Shown: positions 20,500 through 32,432 of the stretch, one piece after another
Position numbering within the stretch: the first letter of the stretch is position 1
How the letters are laid out: each line of letters begins with the position of its first letter
Origin: Xestospongia muta
Lineage: Eukaryota > Porifera > Demospongiae > Haplosclerida > Petrosiidae
Length of the DNA stretch: 64,000 bases
NCBI GenBank assembly: GCA_963693285.1
Contig: OY848917.1
Coordinates: forward strand, 30,453,245-30,517,244
Direction: 5' to 3'
Made by a program: the position numbers and the translations under genes
The notes under the pieces: generated by a model
Databases searched by the model: none
The model's input: the letters and a program-made list of their open reading frames with translations, nothing else
What the model was told of the DNA's origin: nothing

Positions 20500-20976
20500 G
20501 AACATGGCATATCTCAACGTAAGTACGTATGTTAGTGGTAAAGCAGCTATCATAGAGTTTATTACTACAAACAGAAAGAGCAGATCATTAGTACAAATAT
20601 ATTGTAAACAGGAAAAAACGAGATGGGAGAATAGTTTAGAGATGTTAATAAAATATAACATTCAGTTGAGCAATCACAACTCTTGAAGATGTGATTTTAT
20701 CACAATGGACATATTAGATCATCCTCCAAATATAGCTAAACTTATCTGAGGCAGAGAAAACTGTTAACGAACTAAAAGAAGCAGTTAAGGAATCGATTTG
20801 TCCTATACTATTGATTTACCATGACCAAATCCATGAGATTGCTACTCTGCCTAATAAAGTGGATTTCACTGCAGAAATGCCAATATTAGAGCAGATAAGA
20901 ATATCCCAGTATGACAGAGGAAGACAGAGATTACTTCCCTTACCAGAATCAAGAGGTGCATGAGGTGATTTTTAAA
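20500..20976 (+). repeat. Dispersed repeat R at duplication junction
   Basis: Closely matches 49,532-49,996 and, more weakly, 59,105-59,485. It contains a partly open frame on the plus strand with protein-like sequence (ICPILLIYHDQIHEIATLPN, then VDFTAEMPILEQIRISQYD) broken by stops. The family is unknown to me. It lies exactly between the truncated Death-domain gene and the truncated VPS18 copy, that is, at the junction of the 10.4-kb duplication. Confidence 0.8.
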
Positions 20977-21849
20977 GGTGTGGCCACACACATAACTTGC
21001 TGTCTTTTAGAGTGCCAGGAATCTCTTGAAATTGAACTGAAGAGAGAGGAGAGACAAACAATATTATTAACATCTCAAACTCCATTACATCACATACATA
21101 ATATTGTACTAATACATGTACATTTACACATATCCAGTATCTTACTTTTAACAGAGTCATTATAGAAACTAAATAACTCCATAAACTGAGGTTCTAAACG
21201 AGGTTGTACCTGACCAATAAACTGATACACTCTACAAGGTGTAGTGGCCATTATATACCACTTTCCTTCATTACCTACACCAAATTGAGGAAATGGTTCC
21301 ATAATAAGACCTATATGATAATAGATATAGTTCTTATTGATCTACTAAATGTACATGTAGATACTAGTGTAGTTACTAACCAGTAACTGGTTCAGGTAGT
21401 CCTGCCATATCAAACATAAGTTGATAGAGCTCTGTAAAATATGGTGTCTTTTTCTTAATGAGTCCTTCTTGAGAATCAACTACTGTCTCACATATCAGAC
21501 CTACATTATTAACAATAATAAAGTTTGTATAATAACAATATATACATGTACATGTATCTTATTTAAATAACTCCTACATGTATTATACATGTACATACCA
21601 GCATTAGTTCCCAATAGAATAGCTCCTGTTGTCTGGTCACGATCACTTTGTTCTACTTTATTCCATGCCACACTTTCTATTAGGTGACCTTTGAACTTTG
21701 GAAGTGGGCGTGGTTGTGGCTTTTTAGGTCCACCCCTTGGAACATAATAAGATTCTTTAGACTCCATACATATTAGAAGATGCTGAGCTTTAGGATCTTG
21801 AAATATTTTGTGAATACGAACATCATCTTCTCTTTTAATTTCACAAACT

Positions 21850-21882
<33 letters not shown>
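21850..21882. repeat. Interrupted GA repeat at VPS18-fragment acceptor
   Basis: Shorter, AAAG-interrupted counterpart of the GA repeat at 11,364-11,406; it occupies the acceptor of the duplicated exon 4. Confidence 0.9.
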
Positions 21883-21883
<1 letters not shown>

Positions 21884-22230
21884 ATTTTTGATAAATGTAG
21901 ATGTACATTACTCTTACTGTCCACTGGATTTGATGTTTTTAGGTCATATCGATAAATAGTGTTACCCAATACAGCTACAGTTAGTAAATTATTACTAACA
22001 GCAATGTGAGTGATATGAGAAGGAATACTATAGGAGAGTATAACAGATATCACAGGATAACTTTAATACATGTTAATGTAAATATACATGTACATTAATA
22101 TATACTTATATAGAAGTACAGTTTAAGGTTGTACCTATACTAAACTAGTCACTTAAACTAATGATATAAGAAGTATATGACATAAAAGGACTACATTATC
22201 TATACTTTACATAACAGCTTTACATACAAC

Positions 22231-22405
22231 CATACATGTACATGTACTACAAGATTACATGTACAGTACTACAAGATTACATGTACACGTACTACAAGAT
22301 TACATGTACATATACTACAAGATTACATGTACATCTACTACAAGATTACATGTACAATACTACAAGCATACATGTACATGTACTACAAGATTACATGTAC
22401 ATGTA
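22231..22405. repeat. 23-bp minisatellite, duplicate copy
   Basis: About 7 units of the CTACAAGATTA/ACATGTAC repeat in the intron of the VPS18 fragment; counterpart of the 11-unit array at 11,755-12,025. Confidence 0.92.
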
Positions 22406-22900
22406 TACATATAGTACAGTATACATACCGAAACTTGGTAATATCTTGACGTCTTAAAATTGGATATTCCTGTGGCTTTCTTTCAACTGAACTCTATAGA
22501 GTCAAAATAAATATTGTGATTAATAATCTATCACTTAACAACCTCAATATTAACTAGAACAATCAAACTGAAGTCTTATTGGAACAATCTAACAATTTGA
22601 TATTTTACAAACTGAAGCCACACCCACTAGTAATTTAATCAGTTTATAAGGACAAGTACACTTGGTCAGTTAATTCTTAATAACACAATCATTTACTGTG
22701 TTAGCAGTGAACTAATAAATTAATGATCTTACCTCTCTTTGTGATGCGTTCATACGAGCTACTACATCACTGCCATCTTCAGTACCAAATGGATTGAGAT
22801 CTCGTGAAGAGCTAAAGGCACCACTTCCGCCACGAGCGGGCGCTGATGGCATGGAACGTTCGCTACCATAAGTCTCAAACTGTGAAAACAGATCAGCCAT

Positions 22901-23158
22901 GTTCCTAAGTTCTTCAATAGATGGTTCCACCCAACGGCTAACCAGCAAGTAGCTACGCCCACAAATTATGCACGTGGTTTGTGGGTGTGGTCCTAAGCCC
23001 ACGAGAATCTTGAATTTCTGCAAACTTAACTTTATTCGTAGTATTTGTGGTATCTCAGAACTCAGAAGAACTAAATTGAGAGTACTTCAACTAAACGTTA
23101 CTAGTTGTTATACAATTTTATACTACAATATACTGATGACGACATCATTGTGTGTGTA
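22901..23158. promoter_or_regulatory. Duplicated bidirectional promoter region
   Basis: Second copy of the VPS18/ABCB8 intergenic segment, with the CACGTG E-box kept at 22,971-22,976 and the same spacing between start codons. It would drive ABCB8 copy 2 to the right and the VPS18 fragment to the left. Function is inferred. Confidence 0.6.
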
Positions 23159-25125
23159 ATGACCTCAATAATATTTAAACAGATATTAAAAATGAGAACT
23201 TATTTTAAATTGGGAGGAGTTTATTCTTTGAAATATTCATCTACTGTTATGTCATGGAGAAGTGTATCAAAGTCATATATAGCTAGAATTGTATCTAACA
23301 GCACAGCTCATGTCACTATAACCAAATATAGTCACTCTTTCATTTTTAAATCTGGGACTTTTAGACAAATACTTCAACCATCTTTATTTGTTGTACCCTT
23401 TGGTATTGCAGTTGGTCGGCATGGTAACTATATTGCAAAATGTCGTATAAAGAGTACTCAATCATCTCGACTTAGTCCAATCAGATCACAGGAGTCACAT
23501 GATACAGTTAATTTTAACTGGAGTCTATTATGGGAGATTATTGCACCTGATATTATTATATTAATACTGGCAGCTGCTGTAAGTTATAACTGTATATTAT
23601 ATTATGTTATAATATATTAATATTCTGTTTATGTTATTATATAAAGTATTATATTACTATATGTACACATTAATATTATCAAACTATTTTAATAATTTTA
23701 TTATAATTACATGTACATGTAATTAATGTTATACTGTATATAGTTGAAGTAATTAATATTGACCTATAATCTTTAAACTTAATACTTATAATTAATACTA
23801 ACTAATCCAAATTAATTATACATTCTCTCTTATAATTATAGAGTGCTGTTGTGGTAGCATTCCTCAATGTTCAATTACCTCTTACATTAGGACAACTAAT
23901 AAATGTTGTCTCATCTTTACAACCTGGTAAAGAGGTTCAACAATATATAGGAGAACTAGTTCAACCAGGACTAAAATTAGCAGGTTATTAATGTTATGTA
24001 TTATTTGTAATGTTAATCACTAATTGTTCTCCTTTTAAAACTACTCACAGTACAAGATTTTATAATTTACATGTACTATAATCTCATAATGAGTACATGT
24101 ACATGTTATGTGTACATGTACTATACTCTCTTGTTATTAATTCCTCCTTATCTCCTTATAATAAACCACAATATATTACTACTAGTTTACTTGTGTTATA
24201 TTATGTTTACTTTTTAGGTATTTATTGTCTTCAAAGTATTTTTATATTTAGTTATATTACCTTATTATCTATTGTGGGTGAAAACTGTGCTGTTAGAATG
24301 AGGACACGCCTCTTTCAATGTCTTCTTGAACAGGATATTAGCTTCTTTGATGAACACAAAACTGGAGAATTAGTTAACAGGTATGTAATTATTAAGGTCT
24401 ATCTAATGAATATGATAAATGTTGTACTATATAGCAGGTAGTTTGTGATTGGAAACATTTGAATGAGATTAATTTATTACTTTAACAAATTTGTTGATTT
24501 TGCTACGACAACCATTATTTACCTAAATATAATTTTCCATTTTATTGTACATGTAATACAATAGTTACTAAATAATGAAGTAATATCTCTGTATGTCTCC
24601 TCTTAGATTATCAGGTGATGTTCAAGACTTTAAAAGTTCATTTAAATTAGTTATTAGTCAAGGACTTAAGAGTATAACACAGACTATAGGATGTACTATA
24701 TCTCTATTTATTATATCTCCTCAGGTAAGTCTGTTAGTATATTAGATACTGTCATATCTTCTGTAATAAGAATAATTTGATAATATGTATAAAAAGATGT
24801 TTATGTAGTGATTATTAATTTATTATGTAGCTTGTCTCTATAACCTTGTATTTCATAATGATCATAGTATATTTATATAATATAACCTGCTACCTGTACA
24901 TTATAAATATGTATTGTGACTTTACTAGTTGTTCATAGATGACTGCTCTGGTGGGTGTGGTAGTACCAGTAATAATAACTGTAGGTACTATTATTGGAAG
25001 TGGATTAAGACAATGGTCAAGAGAGGCTCAATCTCAGGTTAGTAGACAAGTATACTCAGTGTTATTTTTATACTATAATCAAAATCATTTTCATGTATTA
25101 TAAAATATTCCATGTACATGTACTT

Positions 25126-25186
<61 letters not shown>

Positions 25187-28100
25187 AGGTAGCATTATCT
25201 ACAGCTGTAGCAGATGAAGCATTAGGTAATATTAGAACTGTTAGAGCATTTGCAATGGAAGACAAAGAACTGAGGTACAATTATTATAACTTTATATGAT
25301 ATTGAATTACAATAACTAATACAATACATAGTACATGTATAACACATGGCAATCATGTGTTGTACATTCAAGTATAATATTATTCATATACATGTGGTTA
25401 ATGTACATGTAGATGTATACCACATGTCAATCACATGTATATGTATAATATATGTACAGTGTATGATGTACAATGATATACATGTCAATGTGCAAGTCTG
25501 TTTTATATAAACTGTATTGCCAATACCAATATAATATAATATATAATCTTGTACACATAGTTTGTATAACTCCTCACTTCTTTCTCTCATTATAGTCTTT
25601 ATCAACAAGAATTAGAACAAGGTAGATGGTTCAATCAAAGATTGGGATATGGTATTGCTGGATTTCAAGGACTTACTAACTTAGCTATTAATGGTATACT
25701 AACATGTGATGTCATGTACTATACAGTATGATACTACATATAACAGTGTACATTAAAGTATTCTAATGTTCTATTTGTATCTACAAGTACATGTACATAT
25801 ACTGTACCATACTATGTTAATGATATATGGTATATCATAATATGGTAGTATAGTACATGTACTGTATATAAAGTAGGTAATTATACTTACATCCTATGAC
25901 ATTACAGATATACATTATAGTATTATATTGTTTTAATAGATATAATAATTTATATTGTAGGTATGGTATTACTAGTTATTACACATGGTGGTCTACTATT
26001 AGCAACCAATCAAATCACTCCTGGTGCTCTCATGTCTTTTCTTGTTACAACTCAGACTATTCAGAGAAGTTTAGCTAACTTGTCAGTTTTATTTGGACAA
26101 ATAGTTCGTGGAATGACAGCTGGTAGTCGTGTCTTTGAGGTCAGTACAGTACATGTACATGTTTAATACTTAATACACAATAAATACAAGTCTATTTATA
26201 ATGTATTTTATCATGAACATAAATATTATATATTACTATGTTCATTAGTGTCTTCCTTTCTTTCTCCACTATATCAACTACAGTATATTCAGTTAGTACA
26301 TAATATACCAATATCTGGTGGACATGTTATACCATCTAATGAACTTACTGGTAAAGTTGAGTTTAGAAATATCACCTTTTCTTATCCATCTAGACCAGAT
26401 CAGGTAATGATACATATCATAATTATACATGTACATGTAATGGTCACATGTAGTATGAAAGGCACTAAAGTGCCGAACCTCGATGCAGTTTCTAAGTTAT
26501 TTATAAATGCTATGCCAGCTTAGGCCTAACTATGGTGTTGCTAGGTAGCATTGCAAGAAAATTTATTAACATTCTAGAAGGTGTGGTCACATTTATCAAC
26601 ATTTCATATACAAAATTTATTGTAACTTGAAGATGAAACATTCTTTAGAAATGCCCCGTAGTACAAATATAAAACGATATATCATCTCTTAGTAGTAGTT
26701 TTCTCAGTGCTTTGAGACGTTTCCTGAATGCGTCACTTCACTCTAAGTCCATGTACAATCATGAAAACACTTTTCAGAACTTTTATGACAATCGCTTTGA
26801 CCAACAGCTTCTGTCTTGCTGATGCTTATTCCTCTAAGATTGTCTACAACATACTAAAAAATCTCCACATTAAGTTTTTTTATTTTTCGAGAAACGGCAC
26901 CTTGACCTCTGCAGCCTGAAAATCTTTTGTGAGTTTTAAGCTTTCATTTTCCTTGACGATGTTCTTGATACTACTCTTGTAAAGTCCACGTGTTTTTCTA
27001 TTCGTTGCTCAACATTGGTAGCTGCTAACGCTTTGCTTGTCAAGTTATAGCAGTTCAAAAACAATCCCCAGTAGCAGGTAGTACAGACACACACACACAC
27101 ACACACACACACTGACAGACTAAAGTACCCATGCACAGCGAGGTTAAATATTGTACAGTGTTTGTATAATGTAATTACATGTACATGTAAGGAGATAGTT
27201 TATAATTGTTTTTATATTCTTGTTTAATATTTATGTAGGTAATACTCAATGATTTTAGTCTCAATTTACAACCTGGTCAGGTCACGGCACTTTGTGGACT
27301 CTCAGGAGCTGGTCAGTTATTAATAAACTCATTCAATTCATATTACTAAGTATCAATCTATTTTGAAGTAGTACTTTACACTTATCTACATCAGTACATT
27401 GTTATAATGTACATAGAATACATTATGTTATATTATTGTACTTAATAACTGTATTAAGTAAAGATCTATCATAATAGTAAGTTATAATACATTTTGTTAT
27501 ATCATTGTAGGGAAATCAACAGTTGCTGCTCTTTTAGAAAGATTCTATGATCCTGATATTGGTAGTATCTACATTGATGAATGGTAATAATAGTTATTAC
27601 ATTATTAATATAACTAGTGTTATTAAAATGATCATTACATTGACTATATAATGTACAACAATTATACTGTACATTAATATAATTATATATGTATTGTGAC
27701 TTTATGTAGTGACCTTTGTACTCTTGATCCTTGTTGGGTTAGAGGGTCTGTTATTGGATATATAAATCAAGAACCAGTTCTGTTTGCTACTAGTATTATG
27801 GAAAATATACGTTATGGTCGACCATCTGCCTCAGATAAAGAGGTAAGTCAGTACATGTATATAATAACATATAGTACTAATAAATTTGTTATATAATGAG
27901 TCCTTAATGATAGAAAAAGTATAAGAGAGGAGCATGAAACTCCTATGAAAATAATATGACTGGTCTCCTTTTCCCACACTAGTTATTGTATTATTTTACA
28001 TGATAACTTACTTTGTCATTAAATACAAAATGCCTGTTAGACTTAGAGCTAATACTTTGTATTAATCATTAATTGTAATACTTACTAATCATACCACCAA

Positions 28101-29316
28101 GATATTAGCTAACCAACTTAGACAATTTTGAGTCCCAAGGCCAACCCAAGTCAGCCCAGTCATACCACAAGTCCATCCCAAATGTGATAACTAATAGAAT
28201 TCTGAATAATTCTCTTTGATGTTAATAAGATACATAAGGTATCTATCAATGAACTAGATACTTCAAGTTTATAAACACCTTTGATTTATCAGTAGATATA
28301 GAGATCACATGTTTCTTATTAATATCAAATTATTCATAAATTGTCTAAATGTTATTTAACTTAGGTTTATGAAGCTGCTAAGTTAGCTAATGCTGATAAC
28401 TTTACATGTGAATTTCCTGCTGGATATAAGACTATAGTAGGTGAGAGAGGAGTCACATTATCTGGTGGACAAAAACAAAGGTATCATTTATTCATCATAA
28501 ATTATTACATCTGTTATTACATTAAGATAAAATATATTAATTTAATTTAATAGTGTGACATTTATTGTTGTTTATTAAATCTTTCATTTTATTCTCTTTT
28601 TTAGAGTTGCTATAGCTAGAGCTTTATTAAAAGATCCTTCTATATTAATATTAGATGAAGCTACTAGTGCACTTGATACACAGTCTGAGAAAATGGTACA
28701 GGAAGCATTAGATAAAGTATCACATGGTCAGTAACTACTTGTAAATATATAAGACTATATACCCTAACAACTAATGGTAGTACATATGTAATAGAGATAT
28801 TGTGACCATACTTGTGTTGATAGTATATAGTATATACTATATATTATGATGTTAAGTTATGATATAATCAAAACAACAAAAGTTAGAACCCTGTTTATAA
28901 TACATATTGTGGTTTATATAATAATTAAATCTTTAAGATTTGATCATTTGAGTATAGGATGATAATTATAGTCTAATTTGAACTATCCTTATAAAGTTTT
29001 TATTCTCATTCTTGTTGTCTATATTGTAGGTCGTACTGTTCTTGTTATTGCTCATAGACTTAGTACAATTCAAGATGCTGACAACATAGCTGTTATACAT
29101 GAAGGCAAACTAAAAGAGGTCAATTTAAAACACTATATTGTTGATATAAACTTATCAATAATTAAGACATTACCTTATAATAACTAACACTAACAATTAT
29201 TATTGCTGTTTATAATGTTCTCTTTCCTTTAGACTGGTACTCATTCTACATTATTAAATAAAAGAGGTCTTTATTATGAACTAGTTAGAAGACAAACTCT
29301 TATAGATAACAAATAG
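23159..29316 (+). CDS. ABCB8: ABCB8-like mitochondrial ABC half-transporter, copy 2
   Basis: Same 16-exon structure as copy 1, from ATG at 23,159 (alternative at 23,192) to TAG at 29,314-29,316. I see no frameshift or premature stop in the exons. The Walker A, signature LSGGQ, Walker B and H-loop are all kept. Differences include Gly523 to Glu just before the DLCTLDPCW segment, and Ile582-Arg583 to Thr-Cys in the helical subdomain upstream of the signature motif; both positions are fixed in copy 1. The nucleotide-binding fold may tolerate these, but they may also mark early relaxation. Introns are nearly identical to copy 1, so the duplication is recent or the two are alternative haplotypes assembled in tandem. 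Confidence 0.88.
25129..25189. repeat. (CT)n microsatellite at ABCB8 acceptor, copy 2
   Basis: Shorter CT tract with one TT interruption, ending in CTAG at the acceptor of the exon that starts [12 protein letters not shown]. Counterpart of 14,749-14,855. Confidence 0.95.
26455..27150. mobile_element. Candidate insert in ABCB8 intron 9, copy 2
   Basis: Counterpart of 16,124-16,835. The inverted pair is AACCTCGATG at 26,476-26,485 and CAGCGAGGTT at 27,136-27,145. A (CA)n run of about 13 units (27,089-27,114) lies inside, replacing a less regular CA stretch in copy 1. Confidence 0.35.
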
Positions 29317-29606
29317 TCATGATATTATGATTTTAACTGTAATGTATCACATTGTCATAAAACTTATCCACTTAAACTAACCTGTCCCTCTAATGTTGTG
29401 ATAGTTAAGAGGATCAATTAATATTGTATGTATACAGTTCATGAATGAGAAGTATCACTCCATCTCCTTCTTGTTTTATCTTTAATTATTAGTTATATTC
29501 ATTTAATAATTTTTAATATTATTTTAATTAACATATAGACAACAATCAATGAATCAACACAGACAATATACATAAATACATTATGTTGTAGATAAAGTAA
29601 CAAAAA

Positions 29607-30948
29607 TCAAACTTTGTATGTAAATTTAGCAGATCCTACTTCTAATATAACTTTATTAATTTTAGTATCTTTTAGGGAAGTAGGAAAAGGCTCTAGAGCT
29701 TGACGAACAGTAGGCATACAAGTTTGTGGTAACTGGAAATACAACGATACTGGATTAGTAGACCATCCCATAAACTGCATAACATATGGGAAACTATCAA
29801 AACCAAACAGTGACTTCAAGGTTGTCTTAACATCAGTCACAACATCAAATGTGAGACCAGAGAAACCAGATTGAAAAACACATCGAAGAAGAAAGAGGCT
29901 ACGAATTCTCTTAATCTTTCGTAGAAACGGCTTGCCCAATGTTCTCTTGTCATAGTATCTATCGATAGCTGATCTGACTGGCTCAATTTTATCTAACACT
30001 TTCAACAAGTGTACTAGAAAGTCTATATCATAACTTGAAATATAACTGTGAAGGATAAGAGATACCAAAATACCATCTACTGTTGTATTAGAGCGAATGA
30101 TATCAGGAGCAATCAATGTAGAGCCATCAGGACAACATAGACTATGTATAATAAAGCTAAGTGTATAGTTAGAACATCCATCATTGAACATATCAAAAAC
30201 TTCAGTAAGTAGATATCCAAATGGTTCATGGTCAGTTCCTGGAGCTCCAAATGAATGTTGAACATCTTCACTAGTAATAATACGTGGATCAACTAAAATA
30301 ATGAAACAAATTTGTACTTGTTAATTATTGTATAGTTTTTATAATAAAATAGGTGCCCCCTGAAAGATAATTATTATGAAGCTAATGAAAGTTACCTAAA
30401 TTTGAACAGATAAAATGTCATTGTGTTTATAAAGGAACACCCATATTGGGTAGATTGTATTAAAGGGAAAGATACTTACTCCCTACCTCACCTTGGATAC
30501 ATGACAGTCCAGAAACAAGACTACAATTCATATATAAATTAATAACATCACTCTGACCTGTGGGGCGTGGCCTTTGATTAGATGGTGGATTGACATAATA
30601 CTTTTCAATACGATCAGCTAGCTCTGTTTCCATCACAATGTATCGAAGGACATATACTAAACCTGGCCACGAAGGAGGAGGGTCTCTTGTCTCTAACCAA
30701 AGACGCATGGCTTCCACAACACCTATTTTAGGATCCTTACTGTACTTCTCACGTACTTTAACCAGTGCATTACGGTCTACATTGAGGGCTTCAAAACACT
30801 CAAACCAGACACCTTGAAGTGGTTCTCTTAATTCTAAAAATAAAAGTTCAAACGTGATAGGTCTGGGAATAAATACAGCACCTGTTATGATTGAACAAAG
30901 AGTGAAATCGTTGAACTAAAGGGAAATCTCCTTACCTTGAGGATCCAT
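29607..30948 (-). CDS. Death-domain protein with DED-like second domain
   Basis: Exons on the minus strand: 30936-30948 (ATG), 30558-30881 and 29607-30292, with agreeing phases; 340 residues. Residues 17-100 look like a Death domain, a helical-bundle adaptor used in apoptosis and innate immune signalling: a Trp-containing helix (GVWFECFEALNVD), an Arg/Lys-rich middle, and the characteristic final part PPSWPGLVYVLR followed by an Ile-Glu-Lys-Tyr helix. Residues about 138-226 have the helical pattern of a death-effector-like domain: LHSYISSYDIDFLVHLLKVL, then an IDRYY end. The last 110 residues form a conserved-looking tail (SLYFQLPQTCMPTVRQAL) that I cannot name. The start is supported by GATCCTCAAG followed by GTAAGG. 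It is head to head with the ankyrin gene. A role in death or immune signalling is inferred from the family only. Confidence 0.75.
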
Positions 30949-31260
30949 TGATTCTAGGTCATGTAGGTGTGTTCTTTAATAGACTGTACTACCACACTGA
31001 TATTACTTAATTAACGAATATCACCACAGTCGCCCACTCCTTATTAGGAGCAGAGGTGAGGGTGGGGCTAAAATTTAGTGGGCGTGAACAGTAACAGTTC
31101 TGAGAGGAGCCGTAGTGCAGACAGTCTAAAGACGCAAGCGACAGTTCATAGCTATAGTTGATCTCTTGACGTGAACAGTACAGTTCTAAGACGAGAGGAC
31201 CACACAGTCTAATATCTATAGTTTACTAGCACAGTTTGTAGAGCTGAGAACGGGCATTGT
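30949..31260. promoter_or_regulatory. Intergenic promoter between Death and ankyrin genes
   Basis: Relatively GC-rich stretch between two divergent genes, with a GTGGGGC/GTGGGCGTG GC-box pair at about 31,052-31,088 and TTAATTAACG at about 31,007. An imperfect repeat containing GTGAACAGTA and ACAGTCTA lies at 31,085-31,130 and 31,170-31,215. Likely shared promoter; function inferred from spacing. Confidence 0.5.
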
Positions 31261-31359
31261 AGTCAGTTGCAAGAGAGTTCATAGTGAGTTCATTATTCTC
31301 ATTAATATACTTATAATTCTATTGTATTAATAAACTGAAATGTTACATTTTGTAATCAG
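31200..31359 (+). other. Probable 5' UTR exon of ankyrin gene
   Basis: The sequence TAATCAG|GTAAGTCC at 31,353-31,367 is a strong donor with no start codon in frame with downstream exons. The acceptor TTTATAG|GTCATT at 32,405 precedes the coding exon. The 5' limit of this exon is not visible. Confidence 0.45.
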
Positions 31360-31467
31360 GTAAGTCCTATACATCAGCTAAACTAGTTTAATAATAGTAC
31401 TTCCTATACCACACTATAAGGTAGTCTATCTGGTTATATCCTTGATTTACTGTGTTAATATGTTGAT

Positions 31468-32207
31468 ATAACTAGCAGGGTTGGGTCAAGCTCTTTTGAG
31501 CTTAAGCCTTTTTGAGCTTAAGCACAGGTTTATCAAGAACTTGAAAGAGCTTGAAGCCCTTTTTGTTTTCAAGATCAAGAGCTTGAACTTGTACTTAAGC
31601 TCAAGTGCTAATTACTGGGTTTGTACTTAAGCCCATTTTGAAATAGTTCTCACTGCAAAGTGCAAGCATTATTAGTTTCAGCAAAGCAGCTGTGAATATT
31701 TTGATGATGAAATAACTTCACAGCAGCTATGAAAAAGTGAAATTTGAAAGTTTTGTTGCCAGCTTACTCTGGAATATTTATTATACAGAGAAAGTTAATT
31801 CATTCCATAATTCAGAAATTCTGCTGATCTTACAACTCATCTACTTCACTCTCCTTCTCTTTCAAAGCTTACAGTATCTGCGTTAGGCATTCCAGCATCA
31901 TTAGCACCTGTTGAAAGATTGTTTAGCATAGAGGTAAAATTTATCGACCTAACAGATGTCACCTAAGTGACTCAAGATTTGAACAATTGATGTTTATTAG
32001 ATCTAATTGTGATGTTGTTTCTTATCCACAATTGTGTTGTAAATAAATTTTTACTGACTATAGTTCAAATAAAAGGCTTGAGCTTGAACTTAAGTCCATT
32101 TCAAATCAAATGGGCTGGGGCTTGAGCTTGAGCTTAACAAAACTTGAGGGGCTTGAACTTGTGCTTATGCTCTTTTTTACATGGCTTAACCCAACCCTGA
32201 TAACTAG
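31468..32207 (+). mobile_element. Non-autonomous hAT transposon with 8-bp target duplication
   Basis: Terminal inverted repeats CAGGGTTGGGTCAAGC (31,476) and its inverse ending at 32,199 with one mismatch, flanked on both sides by the identical 8-mer ATAACTAG (31,468-31,475 and 32,200-32,207). Inside, 31,871-32,025 encodes the end of a hAT transposase dimerisation domain: IPASLAPVERLFSI, then after one frameshift RCHLSDSRFEQLMFIRSN. The catalytic domain is absent, so the 724-bp element is an internal-deletion derivative that relied on a full-length relative. The subterminal parts are rich in GAGCTTAAG-like words, probably transposase binding sites. It lies in the first intron of the ankyrin gene. 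Confidence 0.95.
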
Positions 32208-32432
32208 TGACTGATTATATCCCATAGTGACATAAAGAATGATAAGTGATGATGTTATGTTATCACTATTTGTAATATGTCATTGTACTAGTATAGTTAT
32301 TATATTAATAGTTATTATAATTACTACTATTATATTTACATGTAGTAGTAGTTGACATAGTTAGTATACTACCACTTTACTATAATATTATCACTTTGTT
32401 TATAGGTCATTATAATATAGTACATTTTGAAC

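Larger units (their letters stand above)
20980..22900 (-). pseudogene. VPS18: VPS18 5' fragment (duplicate)
   Basis: Minus-strand repeat of VPS18 exons 1-6 and the start of exon 7. It begins at MADLFSQFETYG (ATG at 22,898-22,900) and carries the same introns, minisatellite and GA repeat. Homology ends at about 20,980, within exon 7 after the residues KLCVWP, where the dispersed repeat starts. About two thirds of the protein, including all helical repeats, is missing. A few substitutions separate it from the full copy (for example Thr to Ala in the N-terminal SAPTRGG segment and Gly to Val in FGGGNEGKW). It could still be transcribed from its intact promoter, giving a partial propeller only. 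Confidence 0.85.

Noticed and set aside
20911..21165. Plus-strand frame across the duplication junction
   Set aside because: It is antisense to VPS18 exon 7 fused to repeat R, so it is open by chance.
30500..30530. Possible 29-base micro-exon in the Death-domain gene
   Set aside because: Acceptor and donor-like bases exist, but including it breaks the frame of the next exon; the direct splice keeps a long open frame.
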